64,000 nucleotides of DNA from Atopsyche davidsoni (lineage: Eukaryota; Arthropoda; Insecta; Trichoptera; Hydrobiosidae), in the NCBI GenBank assembly GCA_022113835.1, contig JAILWY010000015.1, forward strand, positions 4,102,001 through 4,166,000, given 5' to 3'. Below the pieces are notes generated by a model. It was not told where the DNA came from and searched no databases. It worked only from the letters and a program-made list of their open reading frames with translations. This document shows positions 23,596 to 36,046 of the stretch, piece by piece. The translations under genes were made by a program, and so were the position numbers. Numbering within the stretch: the stretch's first letter is position 1; every line of letters begins with the position of its first letter.

Positions 23596-25348
23596 TCTTA
23601 AGCATAGTACTTTTCTCTATATTTTGATGTAATTAATATTTATAAAAAAATTCTTATATTTAAAACATCATCATCATCACTCGTAGTAGATTCTGGTCTC
23701 TACCAGCAGGATACATCAGAGGGTTTGACCATCTTTCAGCTCATCTTGTCCAAAGAATGCCAGCTTTCCGTTACACACTCAGTCTACAGATCGCCGCATA
23801 TTTAAGTGGCGTGTATTTTGTTCAAAAGTAAAGCAAGAAAGCTTAATCATCAAATATTAAAAAGATATACAACTAACCCAAACAACCTATTAACCAACAA
23901 AATACAAGAAGTATTTTTATATCATTTTGATTTAGCTTTTTATAAAAGTTAGTACAATATCAATTTGTACGTTCAAATAGTTTTACTTTATTGCTTGCTA
24001 AATGACATATTTTTATATATATTTAAAGTAAAAGACTTCTGTTAAATAAAGTATTGACAAATGTAAAAGCTTAAAGTCCGCAAATCCCTTATTGCTTTTG
24101 TGAGTCCCGCAGTGATAGCTCAGGTGGAATACTTTGTAATGGCGTCTTATCTTACGTAAGTACAGAAAATCCGAGGTTCGCAAGTATCTGTGTACGCGAA
24201 ACTTCTGACTTACCTCAAAGGAGTCGTACAAAAGAAAGGAACTATGAGCTTTAAAAAATTAAAGCGGTCTCAAGTCCTCGGAAGACGGGAGAAGAAGAAG
24301 GGAGTCTCTCTGTAAAATACTTTGAAATTGAATTGGTTCCGCGGGAGGTTGTCCTTGTGTAAGGGGAGGTAATATTTTGGAGACGCTTTTTACTCCCTAG
24401 AATAAGTTTTTGGTTGTTGTGGAGGTATTGCGTTTACATAAAAAAACTCTTTATCAATAATAATATAAATTAAAAAAAATATATATATATATTTCAAAGT
24501 AATCTATAAAAACATTATTTTGAGTTTTTGAGTGAAATTTCCAAAAACATTTCTTCCAGTGTATTTTATGCATTATAAAATAGAAGTTCTCTCGAATAAG
24601 TTTCAATTTTTGGCGAACTTTCCCGAGCACAGCCACAAATATTCAGCGCCGCAAAAAACCAACCAAAAAAAGTTGCGCTGAAAAAAAAACTGAAATTTGG
24701 TTCATTCCGTGTTCGGGGCGGAATTGCTTCAGTTTTTCAGGTGAAAACGCGAGGCCCGGCAGTAAAGGGATGTTTATGGCGCGGTGGAAGATAGGCGGAG
24801 TCCATCAAGGGGGGTGACTTCAAAGGATTCGCCTGAAACCGGAATCGAAGGGGCTCTTTTCCATATGTCAAATTTAATATTCAAGTAAAGTAGATACACC
24901 TTTTAACATTAACCCTAAGCTCAAAAATCCACAGAAAATGAGGTTGATATATTAAGTTTCGTTTCATTTAAATCAGTTATTCGTTAAGGGTCTAAGTTCC
25001 ATACTCGGGTTTTTTTTATATATATACAGAATATTTTTTCATTTCTTGTAAATTTACTTTTAATACGATAAATATGTGTTTTTCCGATTGAAGTGTAGGA
25101 ATTTGGAGATCAGTCATGTCCCTGTTCTAAGAGTCCTAAAATTTTAAAAGTCTTTTTTTTAATTGGAATTAAAAGATTAAATATAAACCCTGTGCTATTT
25201 ATTATTTTAAAAATTAAAAAAAAAAAAATCTTTAACAAACTTTGGTTTTGAAAAGTCGTCATTTTATCCAATTTTTCAACATCTTCAAGATTTTATTTTA
25301 CCCTGAAAATGGACGTTAATTAAATAATAAAAAATATTTAAATATAAT
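23596..25348. other. AT-rich spacer with GC-richer patches
   Basis: Apart from the tRNA-like piece at 24.12 kb I see no gene. Patches at 24.28-24.40 and 24.70-24.86 kb are richer in G and C without ORFs. A histidine-codon-like (catcat)n run lies near 23.67 kb. Confidence 0.4.
24118..24192 (+). repeat. tRNA-like SINE head or tRNA pseudogene
   Basis: An A-box-like 'tgatagctcaggtggaat' and a B-box-like 'cgaggttcgcaag' are spaced as in a tRNA. Stems do not pair well enough for a functional tRNA. Confidence 0.35.
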
Positions 25349-25808
25349 TTATAGTTTTTTCAATACTCTTTAAAAAAATCAACTTTCGGAATAGAAAATT
25401 AAAGTGACAATTAAATTAATTAAATGACACGATTTCGCCAGGTAAAACAGTCCTTTTTTTGTGGCAGACGGGGATCGACACTAAGTTAGGTAGCAAGACC
25501 CTTAAAGACTTTGTCTTTTAAAGATGTTTGTTTATATTGATCTAAAGATAATTTTACACTCCATTGTAAATCTTTTATAACTCTTTTAGAGTGTAACATT
25601 TTTCTCTAAATACTGCCTCATAGAAAGTAGAGAAAAATTATTGTTATAAAAAAAATGCTAAAAATATTTGATAAAGGCAATTTATAGTTTTTTCAATACT
25701 CTGTAAAGAAATCAAATAAAGTGACAATTAAATTAATTAAATGACACGATTTTTATGGCAGACGGGGGATGGACACCAAGCAAGGTTGGGTAGCAAGACC
25801 CTTAATAA
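25349..25808. repeat. Local direct duplication
   Basis: Sequence at 25349-25506 is repeated at 25680-25808, both running from 'tatagttttttcaatactct' through 'taattaaatgacacgattt' and 'ggcagacggg' to 'gtagcaagacccttaa'. The first copy has a short extra piece. The offset is about 330 bp, so this may be an old tandem duplication or the two ends of an unrecognised element. A 94-codon frame starting in copy two (25741) has no known domain. Confidence 0.7.
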
Positions 25809-27514
25809 ATGCGTGCTTTTGTTTGTGGGTACATCCAAAATTAGCAGCATAAATCGGTTTGAGGCTGCTATCGTAGGGAATGAATTAATATTTGATTTTC
25901 AATCACACGACATATTTCTCAGGCCGTCAATATATCAACTTATATCCCTTGCTGAAAGCAATTATAAAATATTTAATCTACCACCATTCTTTTCCAATAT
26001 GAGCTTATTGAAGTGCATCATTTAAGCGTTGTAGTTAATAGTTTGAATTATAAATTATAACAAGTAAATGGTGAATACATAAAATGGGGAGAAAATTTAG
26101 TATGATAGTGGGTATACAAAAATTTAGTGTACATGTATGAGCTGAAAAGTCAAATTGAGTTGTGGTTAAGTATCAGTTCAGTGGGGGTGCATGCGACTGC
26201 CTCCACAGAGACACTGGGCATTCTGGCTGGGGGTAATTCAATTTTCCTCCTGAAACCGGGGGCGATTCATCAAATTCTAATTGGCTCTTCCGAGCCAGCC
26301 CGCCGCGGGCTTCAGTACTTCACATTTCAGACTCTGAAAACTATCCTACCCCTGCGCGGCGGTTGATTTACAGGATTTTTAAATTCGTTACAATTTTGCA
26401 CGTTAAAAAAAATGCACCGTATATCTAGATAAGAACCATATATCTAAATCCTGCTAATGTTAAAAAAATAATCGAGGGAAATGGCTTATATCATCTCGAT
26501 TGCGGTCGCACTTGTATCAAAGATGGAGCAAGTCACATACACATAGTATCAAATAATTCATCATGCTGGAAAAAATATGGAGAACAATACAATACCCTAT
26601 ATATTTATATTATATATCAACTGAAATGTACTTTATTTTACAATTAGTCAAATTTATCAAACGTAGTCATGTATTCTAGTAAATAAAATATGATTGCTTA
26701 ATATGATAGCCATTACTTAATTCTGGCCATAATTATTTTATACATCAACGTTTGTATATTTAACCAAAAAATAAGCATATTATTGATATTATCGTTTTGA
26801 ATATAAATAAACCAATTCAAATCATGAATTTTAAAATATTAATATTTATGAGGTGTTTAATGCATTTGCTACTGATCTAGTTAAATATAATTTATATGCA
26901 TTAAAATAAAGAATATTCTACTCTATAATAATTCAATTACGAAGTTGTTTGTTAGCTGCGGATTGTTCAAACAACGGTTTAATTAAATAAGCAAAACTAA
27001 CAATGCATTTATTAACAGCTGCTTCTATAAAATATGCGCAGACGTTCGAGTGTGCTAATTTTTTTTCATTTTCGTGCCACATCTTTCATTTAATTGATCA
27101 TCGTATTTCACATTCTAGATAAACCCCACGAGAACCATTTTCAGTTGTATCTCATATAGAAGTCAGTTTATTATAAATAATTGGATATCAAATATTACAG
27201 GATGGTTTGCCAATGAAATTAGGAGAATCGATTTTTTATAATTCAACATTTAACCGTCTTAATTACTAAAGCAATGTAAATTCTTAACATGGTTACTTAA
27301 ATGTTACGATATTACCAAAGACAGATTTATGTGTTAAATGTATTTAATAATAATATGTACGTATTGAGAGAATATTTCAGATTGTTCAGGTAATTCAATA
27401 CACACGAAATATATTATTTTCTATGAGAGTTGAATAAAATTTAAGGCTTCTACTATGAGAACGACAAACATTTGAAGTGGAATATCAAAAATGTAAACAA
27501 AAAAGTGTTTTTTG
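25809..27514. other. AT-rich spacer
   Basis: A GC-richer patch at 26.18-26.36 kb has no supported ORF. The rest is AT-rich with no recognisable feature. Confidence 0.45.
27499..27504 (-). terminator. Pol III terminator of tRNA-Cys
   Basis: Six consecutive T on the minus strand, 10 nt past the tRNA 3' end. Confidence 0.8.
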
Positions 27515-27586
27515 AGGGGACACCCGGGTTTGAACCGGGGACCTCTCGATCTGCAGTCGAATGCTCTACCACTGAGCTATATCCCC
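27515..27586 (-). tRNA. tRNA-Cys (anticodon GCA)
   Basis: A complete 72-nt cloverleaf reads on the minus strand. The acceptor GGGGATA pairs with TGTCCCC (one wobble) and the discriminator is U. The D arm is GCTCAGTGGTAGAGC (A box) and the anticodon loop CTGCAGA gives GCA. The T arm CCCGG TTCAAAC CCGGG (B box) is perfectly paired. No intron is present and CCA is not encoded. A T6 pol III terminator follows on the minus strand (27499-27504). All conserved tRNA positions look intact, so this is expected to be functional in cytoplasmic translation. No neighbouring gene shares its transcription. Confidence 0.96.
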
Positions 27587-27876
27587 GTGTGCATGCAGTG
27601 TACAAAAAACGATATAAAAACAGCTGTTGAGAGATAAAAATGCTGACGCGGACGTGTAAACGCCTACGTGTTGAATTCATTATAAAATTTCATTGCAATA
27701 CTATGCACGGTGTTGCTATGCCAATATGAATTCATTATTATATAAAATAATATAATAAACCACCAATAAAAATATATTCACGTAGATTAGGTGATTTACA
27801 ATTTAACAGGTGGTAATCAAATGTTTTGGTGAATTTATCCTTTTCGTGAGAATGCAATAATCATATTAACTGAAAT

Positions 27877-28109
27877 GAAATTCAATATTTTTGACAGAGA
27901 GTACTTGGTGGAATTTCATTTTAATATTATTGAGTAAAATGCTTGAGTGATTTTCCACGTGTTCGTTTTTATTTGTGACCGGTTTCGCCAACCTTTCACG
28001 TTGGCATTATCGAACAGAGTCTCGCAGGTAATGCCAGATAATGTTGGATAATAACAGATAATGTTGGCATTATCAAACATTATCTGCTTGATAAGTATTT
28101 TATTCAAAA
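27877..28109 (-). mobile_element. PLE family-2 copy with foldback
   Basis: The minus-strand terminal repeat runs inward from 27880 ('ttcaatatttttgacagaga') through the hammerhead-like motif to about 28025. After variable sequence with repeated 'ataatgttgg' units, a short forward piece ('gtattttattcaaaaatatt') ends the copy. The flanks repeat 'atattaactgaaat' at 27863-27876 and 28110-28123 (14 bp, of which the first bases may belong to the element). Confidence 0.75.
27975..28018 (-). ncRNA. Hammerhead-like motif with U3 and A8
   Basis: Minus strand: stem II GCCAAC/GUUGGC (6 bp), GAAAC, stem III loop CG, triplet GUC (27977-27979). Core positions 3 to 9 read U C G A U A A, so position 3 is U, position 8 is A and U4 has changed to C. 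An extra U precedes stem II as in family 1. The U4C change probably makes this copy inactive. Confidence 0.5.
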
Positions 28110-28123
28110 ATATTAACTGAAAT

Positions 28124-29914
28124 ATCATAAAAATCAAAATTAAATGAATTACGATAAAATTTTGAAAAACTACGTAAAAAAATTATAGAACACTTGCTTA
28201 TTAATAATGCATTAAACGGCGAATATAAATACTTAAATTAATACTTAAATATTTTCAAACAAAACCCTCTAATTTCAATGTACAAACAACATTAAAAGTT
28301 TTTTTTTTTTATATATTAATATAAATCTAAGATATTTCGAAAAGTAAATGAATTACTGACTAACCACTAGGGAATGCTTAAAATTTTCATGATCATGATT
28401 TTGTTAAGTATTGGAAAGGTTTTTTCTCTCAGTAGAAAATAATGATGAACTCAGCTAATAAAAAAAACTTCATTGATCGTATAATTTAAATATTTGAATG
28501 AAATATATTTATATATGCGGACAATCAAGTTCTGCAGAGTGACGTCAGAGTATTATACGCCATATTGATTGTTCGGTCTACTAATAAATAATAAAAAAAG
28601 AAGTGCTTCTTAAGTATATATAAAAATTTATACAATAAACAAATCTAATGCCACACACTTTTAGTGATACTATTAAATCGATAAAAATACCCCGTAACAA
28701 AAAAACATTTTAAATCTTACTTCCAGTCTTAAAGCGTTAAAAATTATATCATGAATTTTGAAGCAGCTGTGTACTAAATAAAAATAATCATAAAATAAAA
28801 CAAGTTAGCAAAAATTTAACGTTTTTGCTGAATAAGATAATAATAGCTATTAGATATAGCTTATCTGTATTTTTCGCAGATAAAAACCGCATAGTACAAA
28901 ATTTATGTTTTTTTTTTTTGTTTGTATTATTTATAACTTATATTTTTTTATAGCTGACTATAAAAAAAAGATAACGATAACATAAGTTTTGATTCTATAG
29001 TAATACATTAATTTTGATTTGAATACGCTATTTATTTAACGTTGTTCGTTAATATTCTCTATTATAAATCTGATTTTCAAAACAAGTAATTATCAAAAAA
29101 AATAATACAAAATTTTATTAATCACACCTTTTTTTTCATTAATGTTGTTTCAATATAATGTAAACTATATTTACTTAAACATGAGAGTACTTCTATCTTA
29201 TTAATTATATGTGAAAAATTCTATAGGCTACTTGGAAATTCTTTAATACGAAAATAATCATGCTTATAATTTCGAGTACAAATCGATATATTAATTTGTA
29301 ATTATGTGAACTAGTTACAATAAAATTAATTTTAAAAATTACGTCGAATTTATTTTTTATATCAAAGCAAATCATTTTATTGATTATTTATATTGGATGC
29401 AAAAACAGCAGAAAACAAAAAAAAATACCTGCGATTTAATTTCAATAATTTATTTATAAAAATATTTATGTTCAAAGGTGGTTCCGATCACCGCTACTAA
29501 ATATATATATATAATATATATATTCAAAAATTAATTAACTTCTCGTTGGTTGTTTTTTTTTTTTTTTATTTGGTTGAATACATAAAAATAGTTGTTTCAT
29601 AATACGTCCAGGATATTCGTGCTATCATCGATTGATGAATTAATGGAATCTCGAAACATCCGGCTTGAACAAAGCCATTTCCGGGACGCCGGGCGGACAT
29701 CGTTTCGAATTGCAAGAGCACCCCCGCGGGGCAGGCCGGCTCCGCAACCTGACGTCACATCCGGCCGCGGGCAACCCCCGGAGACCGGACACTGCACTAA
29801 ATGCCAAATGGCAGACATGTACGCTCAATACCACTGATACATTGAGATTTATATTTGTGTTTGAAATATGTCAACTCTGAAAATCAAATTGAATTTAAAC
29901 TCTGAAACTACTTT
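28124..29914. other. AT-rich spacer
   Basis: No gene is seen. A strongly GC-richer patch at 29.68-29.82 kb contains a TGACGTCA palindrome (29750-29757) and overlapping open frames on both strands, none convincing. Another TGACGTCA lies at 28540-28547. Confidence 0.45.
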
Positions 29915-30790
29915 TAGTGCCTTTCCTCGGAGCAGGTTGACAACTATTTCACTGAGCATATATTTATGCTGCGCCAGTATTCATGGTTTTCATATGGAGA
30001 ATAGTGTAGTGGGTCTTTCTACTCCGCAGTTTTATATTCGAAGGAGAAATCTGCATATTGCTGCTGCCCAATAGCATTATTATATAATATTTTCCTTACG
30101 AAGCTCTAGCATCACAATTTGGGGAAACTTTCCAAACTAGTCAATCGAAATTGTGCTATATATGGGAGTGACTGAAGCTACACCCCCTGGTTTATCTTCT
30201 TTATGGTTCCGATGACACACTACAAGAAGTCATCCAGTGACTTCATCAACTGTGGGTGTCTCGCCAATGACTTCAGGCCGTCCTGTCGGCATTGGCTCTC
30301 CAGTTGGTGTCTCTGAAGGCCAAAGATGGGGCAGAACCCACAAGGTGGATCACTGTTTGTGGAGTAATATCATCACAAGGGCATGTGTCGTCGATAACTT
30401 CTCATCACTCCATGCCCCGTTAGGAGCTGGGTTGATTCAAAGCTAATCCCGCAGGTATTCCTGTATACAGCGGCGTCCGTAACAGAATCAAAGAACATCT
30501 TTGTTACGTTCCCTTGCGGAGAGCTTGAGCTTTTTGCGAAACTCAGAGGAAAATCGGAAAATACATCATTCATTTTCTTTTTAGCGGCTTCTTTAGCTCT
30601 GGCGTTTAGATCTGATACTCTTTCTGCAGCAAGCTACAGAAACAATAGAAGGAACCCCCCACGTATTTCCAAAGCACATCCCTCCACTATCACTCCAAGT
30701 CCACTACTCCATTACCGATCCTTTACACCCGCTCAGGGTACAGAATGGCAGCCATGCACAAGCAACAGAATGGGGAATGCGGAGAAGATA
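29915..30790 (-). repeat. Near full-length SINE copy split by an insertion
   Basis: The minus-strand SINE tail and middle occupy 29915-30110 ('ctgctgcccaatagcattat' is at 30061-30080) and the 5' part occupies 30595-30790 ('tggcgtttagatctgatact' to 'tacagaatggcagcc'). Copies at 51.6 and 56.5 kb are continuous across the same point, showing that the 484 bp between are an insertion. The two SINE parts together are about 390 bp. Confidence 0.8.
30111..30594. mobile_element. 484-bp unknown insertion inside the SINE
   Basis: It is bounded by 'agctctagc' (30102-30110) and 'agctctggc' (30595-30603), a 9-bp duplication with one mismatch. Composition is clearly GC-richer than the surroundings. The ends ('atcacaattt' and 'ggcttcttt') show no inverted repeat, and the short frames on both strands carry no known domain. 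No second copy was found in this window. It could be a MITE, a SINE of another family or captured DNA. Confidence 0.55.
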
Positions 30791-30963
30791 CTACCTAACT
30801 ACTTAAAATACTACATAACTACTTAGTATTTTGAATATATTATTTTATTTAAAAATTAACAAAAACCTTATAATGATAAAAACAAGATGATATGTACTTT
30901 AAATATATATATTTTTTTAGTTAATTTAATTTGATATTATACTTAACAAGATGAAATATTAAT

Positions 30964-31120
30964 GTTGTTGAAGGACAAGGCATTTGATTGGTGAAGATCC
31001 ATGTTTTTGCAACTTTAGTTATGCATCTGATGATGACCAAGTCTGTTGGTCGAAACTAGTCATGCAAAAAATATAATTAACTCAAAGTGAAGAAAGAATA
31101 CAAAGCTACCATTATCATTA
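30964..31120 (+). mobile_element. Family-1 hammerhead element, foldback copy
   Basis: The left 39 bp ('gttgttgaaggacaaggcat' to 'gaagatccat') is the inverted family-1 3' end. From about 31003 the element runs forward through the best hammerhead of the window to 'taccattatcattat'. Both outer edges are 3' sequence facing outwards, as in the copy at 14.9 kb. No clear target duplication is seen. Confidence 0.65.
31020..31066 (+). ncRNA. Type I hammerhead ribozyme motif (copy D, best preserved)
   Basis: Stem I UGCAU/AUGCA (31022-31026 with 31062-31066). CUGAUGA is at 31027-31033 with one extra U at 31034. Stem II GACCAA/UUGGUC (31035-31040 with 31046-31051) is perfect. GAAAC is at 31052-31056, stem III is A-U plus C-G with loop UA, and the triplet GUC (31059-31061) predicts cleavage after 31061. 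Every catalytic core base (C3, G5, G8, G12) is present. The tiny stem III implies weak activity as a monomer. Confidence 0.78.
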
Positions 31121-34100
31121 TATGAATTAATATTATTTCAGTTTATAACATTTCAATCTATTCAAAACTCTTGTAACGTTTTATAAGTTTGTTGTATTTG
31201 TTCTGTATTATAATGCAATATGTTCTTTCTTAATGGTCATAATAACATAAGATATATATATTTGCTTCCTATGTAAAAGATTATTTAGAGTTTCTTTTTT
31301 TTACTATTAATAAAAATAAGCCATTGTTCAGTTTTAATACTAGAATGTGATTAAATTCAATATTAAGTAAAAACAATAACAAGCATTGTCATTCAGCTTT
31401 GTTCCTTAGGGTCGATATCCAAAATATTATTTATTTATTTAATCCAAAGGGTCCGACCGTCCATTTTCTCGGGTCCAATCCCTGTAATTAAAGCCAAATC
31501 AACCCTATTGTATTTTATCATCTACTTCTAAATACAGAGCCTAATAATTATGCAATAGCCTCCGATATTCGGATGAAAAGAAATCACCCTTATCAAATTA
31601 ATATTCTTAACAATGAAAATTATCTCTTTCGATTTTTTTAAAAATTAAAACATTGAATAGAAATGAAAATTTTACCCTACGTTTTTATTTAATTAGGATT
31701 TAAATTAAATTTTCACTTATCTATTAAATTATTTATGATGTCTGCTTTATGACATGTGATTATTATTTTTGTTTGTACATAAATTTAGTTAATAATTTAC
31801 AATAATAATTTTATAAAAAATACTGCCTTGTTTGTATATTTAACAATAATCATTGTTCGTGTGAATATTCGGGAGACACTTCAACATCTTGTAATTAAAT
31901 CAACTAAGGGGCAAGTCCTCAAGGCTGTACTCCCACGGTGGCTAATAATGAAGTCCTGGAAGAGCGGCCCGAGCACAAAGTGTTTGTTTTTCAGATGAGT
32001 TTACAGCAAAATTACAAAATTTCGCCTCTTTTAACTTGAATAATAATTTTGGAAATAAGTCTTGCGAATTCCGCGTCTCAGCGATGAATCAATTTAACTT
32101 TTGATAACAGATTTATAATTGCGCTGGATTAGATTGTAAAATATTATCTAAATTTATGAATTTATCACGATTTAAGTGTAAAATATTTACTGTGTTCTGG
32201 CATTCATTACGTTTTGATGCGGGTTTGTGTGTTTCCATCCCCTAAGGGTTGAAATAAAATTGGCATTTCAACGCAATGATTCGACATATTAATATTATTA
32301 TTCATCAATTGAAAAACTTTGTTTTTTGAGTCTTTATTGATATAGAGAAATATTAAAAAAACATTACTGTTTATTTTAATATATCAATAACAACATATGT
32401 CTTATGCTAATATTGGGTATACTTTTATGCTATGTAAACATTTGATTGAATTTTTTTAATATAAACTATCTCAAATGATTTTTCTACACTTCAAGATAAA
32501 TAAATATATCATTGCGGCCTTTTATTTTAACACATTATTTTGGTTTTCGGATTCTCATCAGATCATTCTTCAGAATAAAAATAGAAGAGCAATACTCAAT
32601 ACACACACATTATAATATATCGACCTTTTATTTGATATCAAATAATTATAAATCGCATTTAACTTTTCAAAGTAATAACATTTACGTTTTTAACAATGCA
32701 CAATTTAGCCAGTGAGCGACCTGCCTCCAAATATTTGCCGACATTTATCATCAGAGATTTTGTCACTCTATTGGGACATACTGAATCAAGAAATCTTCAC
32801 TGCACCAAATCAACCGACCACAATTAGCCGATTGCTGTTAATCGCAATTTTTCGCTGAAAAAGACCAAACCTTCTTATCTAAATCAGTTGTTTTTTTTAG
32901 TTACGTTTACACTTTAATTTTTTGACGTTGCACTTTTATCTTTAAGCAGAGTAAAGTTTCGTAAACTATTCACAAATGAATAAACGACTAAGTGTTAAAT
33001 GGAGAGGCAATAATTGTCAGAAGTAATTAAAATGGCCAATGAATTTAATGTTCTTGGCTAATCAAGGATTCTATGCAATGCAAATAAATTTATGTTCTTT
33101 AAAGGCAATTTATTTTTAATAATAATCAAGGTATTATATGTTTGGATAGTTTCAGGCACGTTTGTTTCTCTAATGAGAGTTTTAACGTAGTATCAATATT
33201 TTGATGGGATTCTACCAAATACTTCCACTTAAAAATATTAAATATATTGAACTATTTATTGATCATAATATTCTTTGATTATTAAAATGTATCGCTACAT
33301 AATTTTGATGGAATAAGTCTTATTAAAATGACTTTGATATTTCTAAGAAGGTTTCAATTATTAGTAGAGAAATATAAGGAATACGAAGAAAACTATATCT
33401 GCTTTTTTAACAAGTATATTGTGGATACAATATTTATTTTATCAATTTACTACTCACGTTTCGAGGGCTTTAAAGGCAAAAGCCTTTAAAATCAGTCTGC
33501 ATTCGTATTTATTGTTTAAATTTGAAGTATTAAAAAATACCCCAGTGTGTCGTAGAACAATCAATCAGCTTCTGAATGGTTTTTATTGCTTTTTTGGGGT
33601 CTTCTATGCTTAGAATCAGCGGTTTAGTAATAGAATCAACGAAATCTAGTTATCTGAGCTTTAGTATTTTCTGCTCGTAGATTAAAGATAAAAATGGTAG
33701 GTCGTATTTAGTAACGTTATATAACTCTTAACGAAAAATCTACTAGAAGAAACAACTAGTAACATCTAAAAAGAAACCTTTTATCATTTAATTGTGGCAA
33801 GTAAGTTACAATAGGTAGTATTTTCTTCATCTGCAAGATACAACCACCCCCGCGGGTAAACACCCGCTTGCCCGCACCCTTAAGTAAACATGTATAATAA
33901 ATATTCAAGAAACTCAAATACCGCGTGGATCTGGGTCTCCCGTCAAATATTTACCCCGAGTAATGATCGAGGGATGCAAAAATTTCGCGGTTTTTCTCAA
34001 GTAGTCACCTACCCTCGTCTATCCACCCCGAGATCTTCAATCAGAATCTGGTTCACCCACTCCATACGATATTAGAAAAAAAAAATACTCCTGTACCGTA

Positions 34101-35999
34101 TAATTTGACTGAGATTATAATTAAATTAATTTAGATTTACAAACTATTAAAATTTTTTAAAATTAGTGATTTTCACCTGTGAAGATGCAATTATTTTTTA
34201 TCGTTCAAAGAATGAAACCGTTCTGTTTATACACACCTAAATATTCACATTTATAACAACCCGCCTGGCAAGAACTGCAGATTATTGCTAAAAATAAACA
34301 TAAGATGATTTTTAATCATTTATGTAAAAATTGAGGCTGAAATTTAATTTTATTTTAATAACAGGCTTAATCAAAAATGTTTCATATCTCTATCACATAA
34401 TAAATGTACTACCATTTTTTATATTAAACTTTACTTAAACTTTATTTAAAGTATTTATAATACATTTATATTTAAGAATCTTAAATGAAGTCAAGTATTG
34501 CTGTTGATTAGCCATTTCGGCTTTATTTTAGAATTCTCTTTTGGGCTTAACCAAAAGTTAAGACCATTACTATGCAAATCGCATTTCAAAATTAATAATA
34601 ATAAACAAATTGCATTGTATGAAAAGCAATTAACTCAGGCTTATTAAATTTTGATGTTTATGTAAACAGTGGGAAGTCTGGGTAGAGTAGGTAGGGGTAG
34701 GTAACTCATTTTAAAATATACCCCGAGAGCACCTTGGGGGTTGAACTTTCGAAGAATTTCAATTTGTAAGGATGTATTATCATTATGAAGAGGGTTGTTT
34801 ATTTTTCGGAAAAGTTGCGACGTAGTTTCTTGGAAAAATTTGTTAGTTTTCGTGATGGAAAAGGGAGGAGGGGGAGATTAAATTTAATCGTATTGAAGTT
34901 TAATTACTTCAAAGATAAAGTGATATTATATCATTTATACTGTTAAACGGAGATATCTATAAAGTACTCAGTCAAATTACTGTAAGGATTGTGATTCTCG
35001 TTTCGTTTTTTGCTTTGCATGTTCCTCACAAAAATGACGCAATAATTTTATCACTAATGATCAGTAATTTTAAATAGACGGAAATATAAATAGATAGCAA
35101 AAATCAATATTTTTTACGATTTAAATCATAATTAACCAATTATCTAAAATCTTACTAAGCACAAAAATTATTTTATGAATAATTTCATGAAAAAAAATCA
35201 CTGATTTAAGCTAGTAGAAGCTTTTCACTGTATTTTTTTTTTATATGCGATATTTTTTCTCCCAAATTAGCAATTTTCGGTTCGGAGTAAAAAACTTACC
35301 GAAGTAAGTTTTTAAAATGTTTTGAATATTTCAGAGCACTGCCCTAGTAATAACGCCTGAAATAAAAACTCATTTCCAAAAAAAATAATGTTAAGATAGA
35401 ATGCGAGGCGCACATCAAAGAGGGGCGAGACTTTAAAAAATAATCTACTGTGAATAATCGGAGAATTTTCTTTCGTGCCATTAAAACGTCTCTGTATAGA
35501 CGCGAACTTGCCAAAGAATATCAGCGGGGTAATAAAAACCCCACGCATCCCTCAAATTACTTCCGAGGCCATCTTTCAAATTACCACCCCTGCCCGAGCT
35601 TCTTCGCCCTCAGCACCTGACTGTACAATTCGTCCACCCCGAAAGCCTAAATTATCAAGAAAATAAAGAACAGAGCTTAAAACAATTAAAATAAAAATAT
35701 TTTACTGACAGATAAATTTTGATATGATTTTTTTAATGATATAAAAGTGAACTTTAAAATAGAAAGAATACATTTTATAGACAACTGAAAACTCTGAGGT
35801 TCTAAGGGGTGAATTTTAAATGTAGGGGGGGGGGCAAATTATCCAACTTCCGTTTCAAATTTCTATTTCAAAATCGTTCCAATTTTGAAATAGAGTGCAT
35901 GATTTCCCGCGTTCGAATGGTGTTTGAATTTGAAAAGCCCGCCTGACCGCCAGCCATTGCCGGCTGCAACTTCCGCCGGATCCCAGCGAGAGAGGTCGG
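31121..35999. other. Long AT-rich spacer
   Basis: No gene is seen over nearly 5 kb. A perfect 9-bp hairpin ('tttaaaggc' with 'gcctttaaa') lies at about 33468-33490. Small GC-richer patches at 33.84-34.05, 34.67-34.75 and 35.52-35.65 kb have no supported ORF. A G10 run is at 35825-35834. Confidence 0.45.
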
Positions 36000-36046
36000 A
36001 CATTGCCGCCGACCACCTCTGAAAAGAGACACTCAAAGAAGAAGAA
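36000..36046 (+). repeat. SINE/LINE tail fragment
   Basis: 'gaccacctctgaaaagagac' followed by a GAA-repeat tail matches the family tail. The GC-richer 90 bp before it (35.93-36.00 kb) does not match the other copies, so this may be a different SINE using the same tail. Confidence 0.5.

Noticed and set aside
23665..23685. CATCAT repeat as a CRISPR-like or satellite unit
   Set aside because: A short microsatellite only; no spaced repeats anywhere in the window suggest CRISPR.
32545..32570. Reverse strand CTGATGAGAATCCGAAAACC as a hammerhead
   Set aside because: Stem II would be a single pair, and no stem I or NUH triplet can be formed.
33445..33500. Hairpin followed by CGAAAC on the minus strand
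   Set aside because: The 9-bp hairpin is real, but the core reads CUGAUUU and the rest does not pair as a hammerhead.
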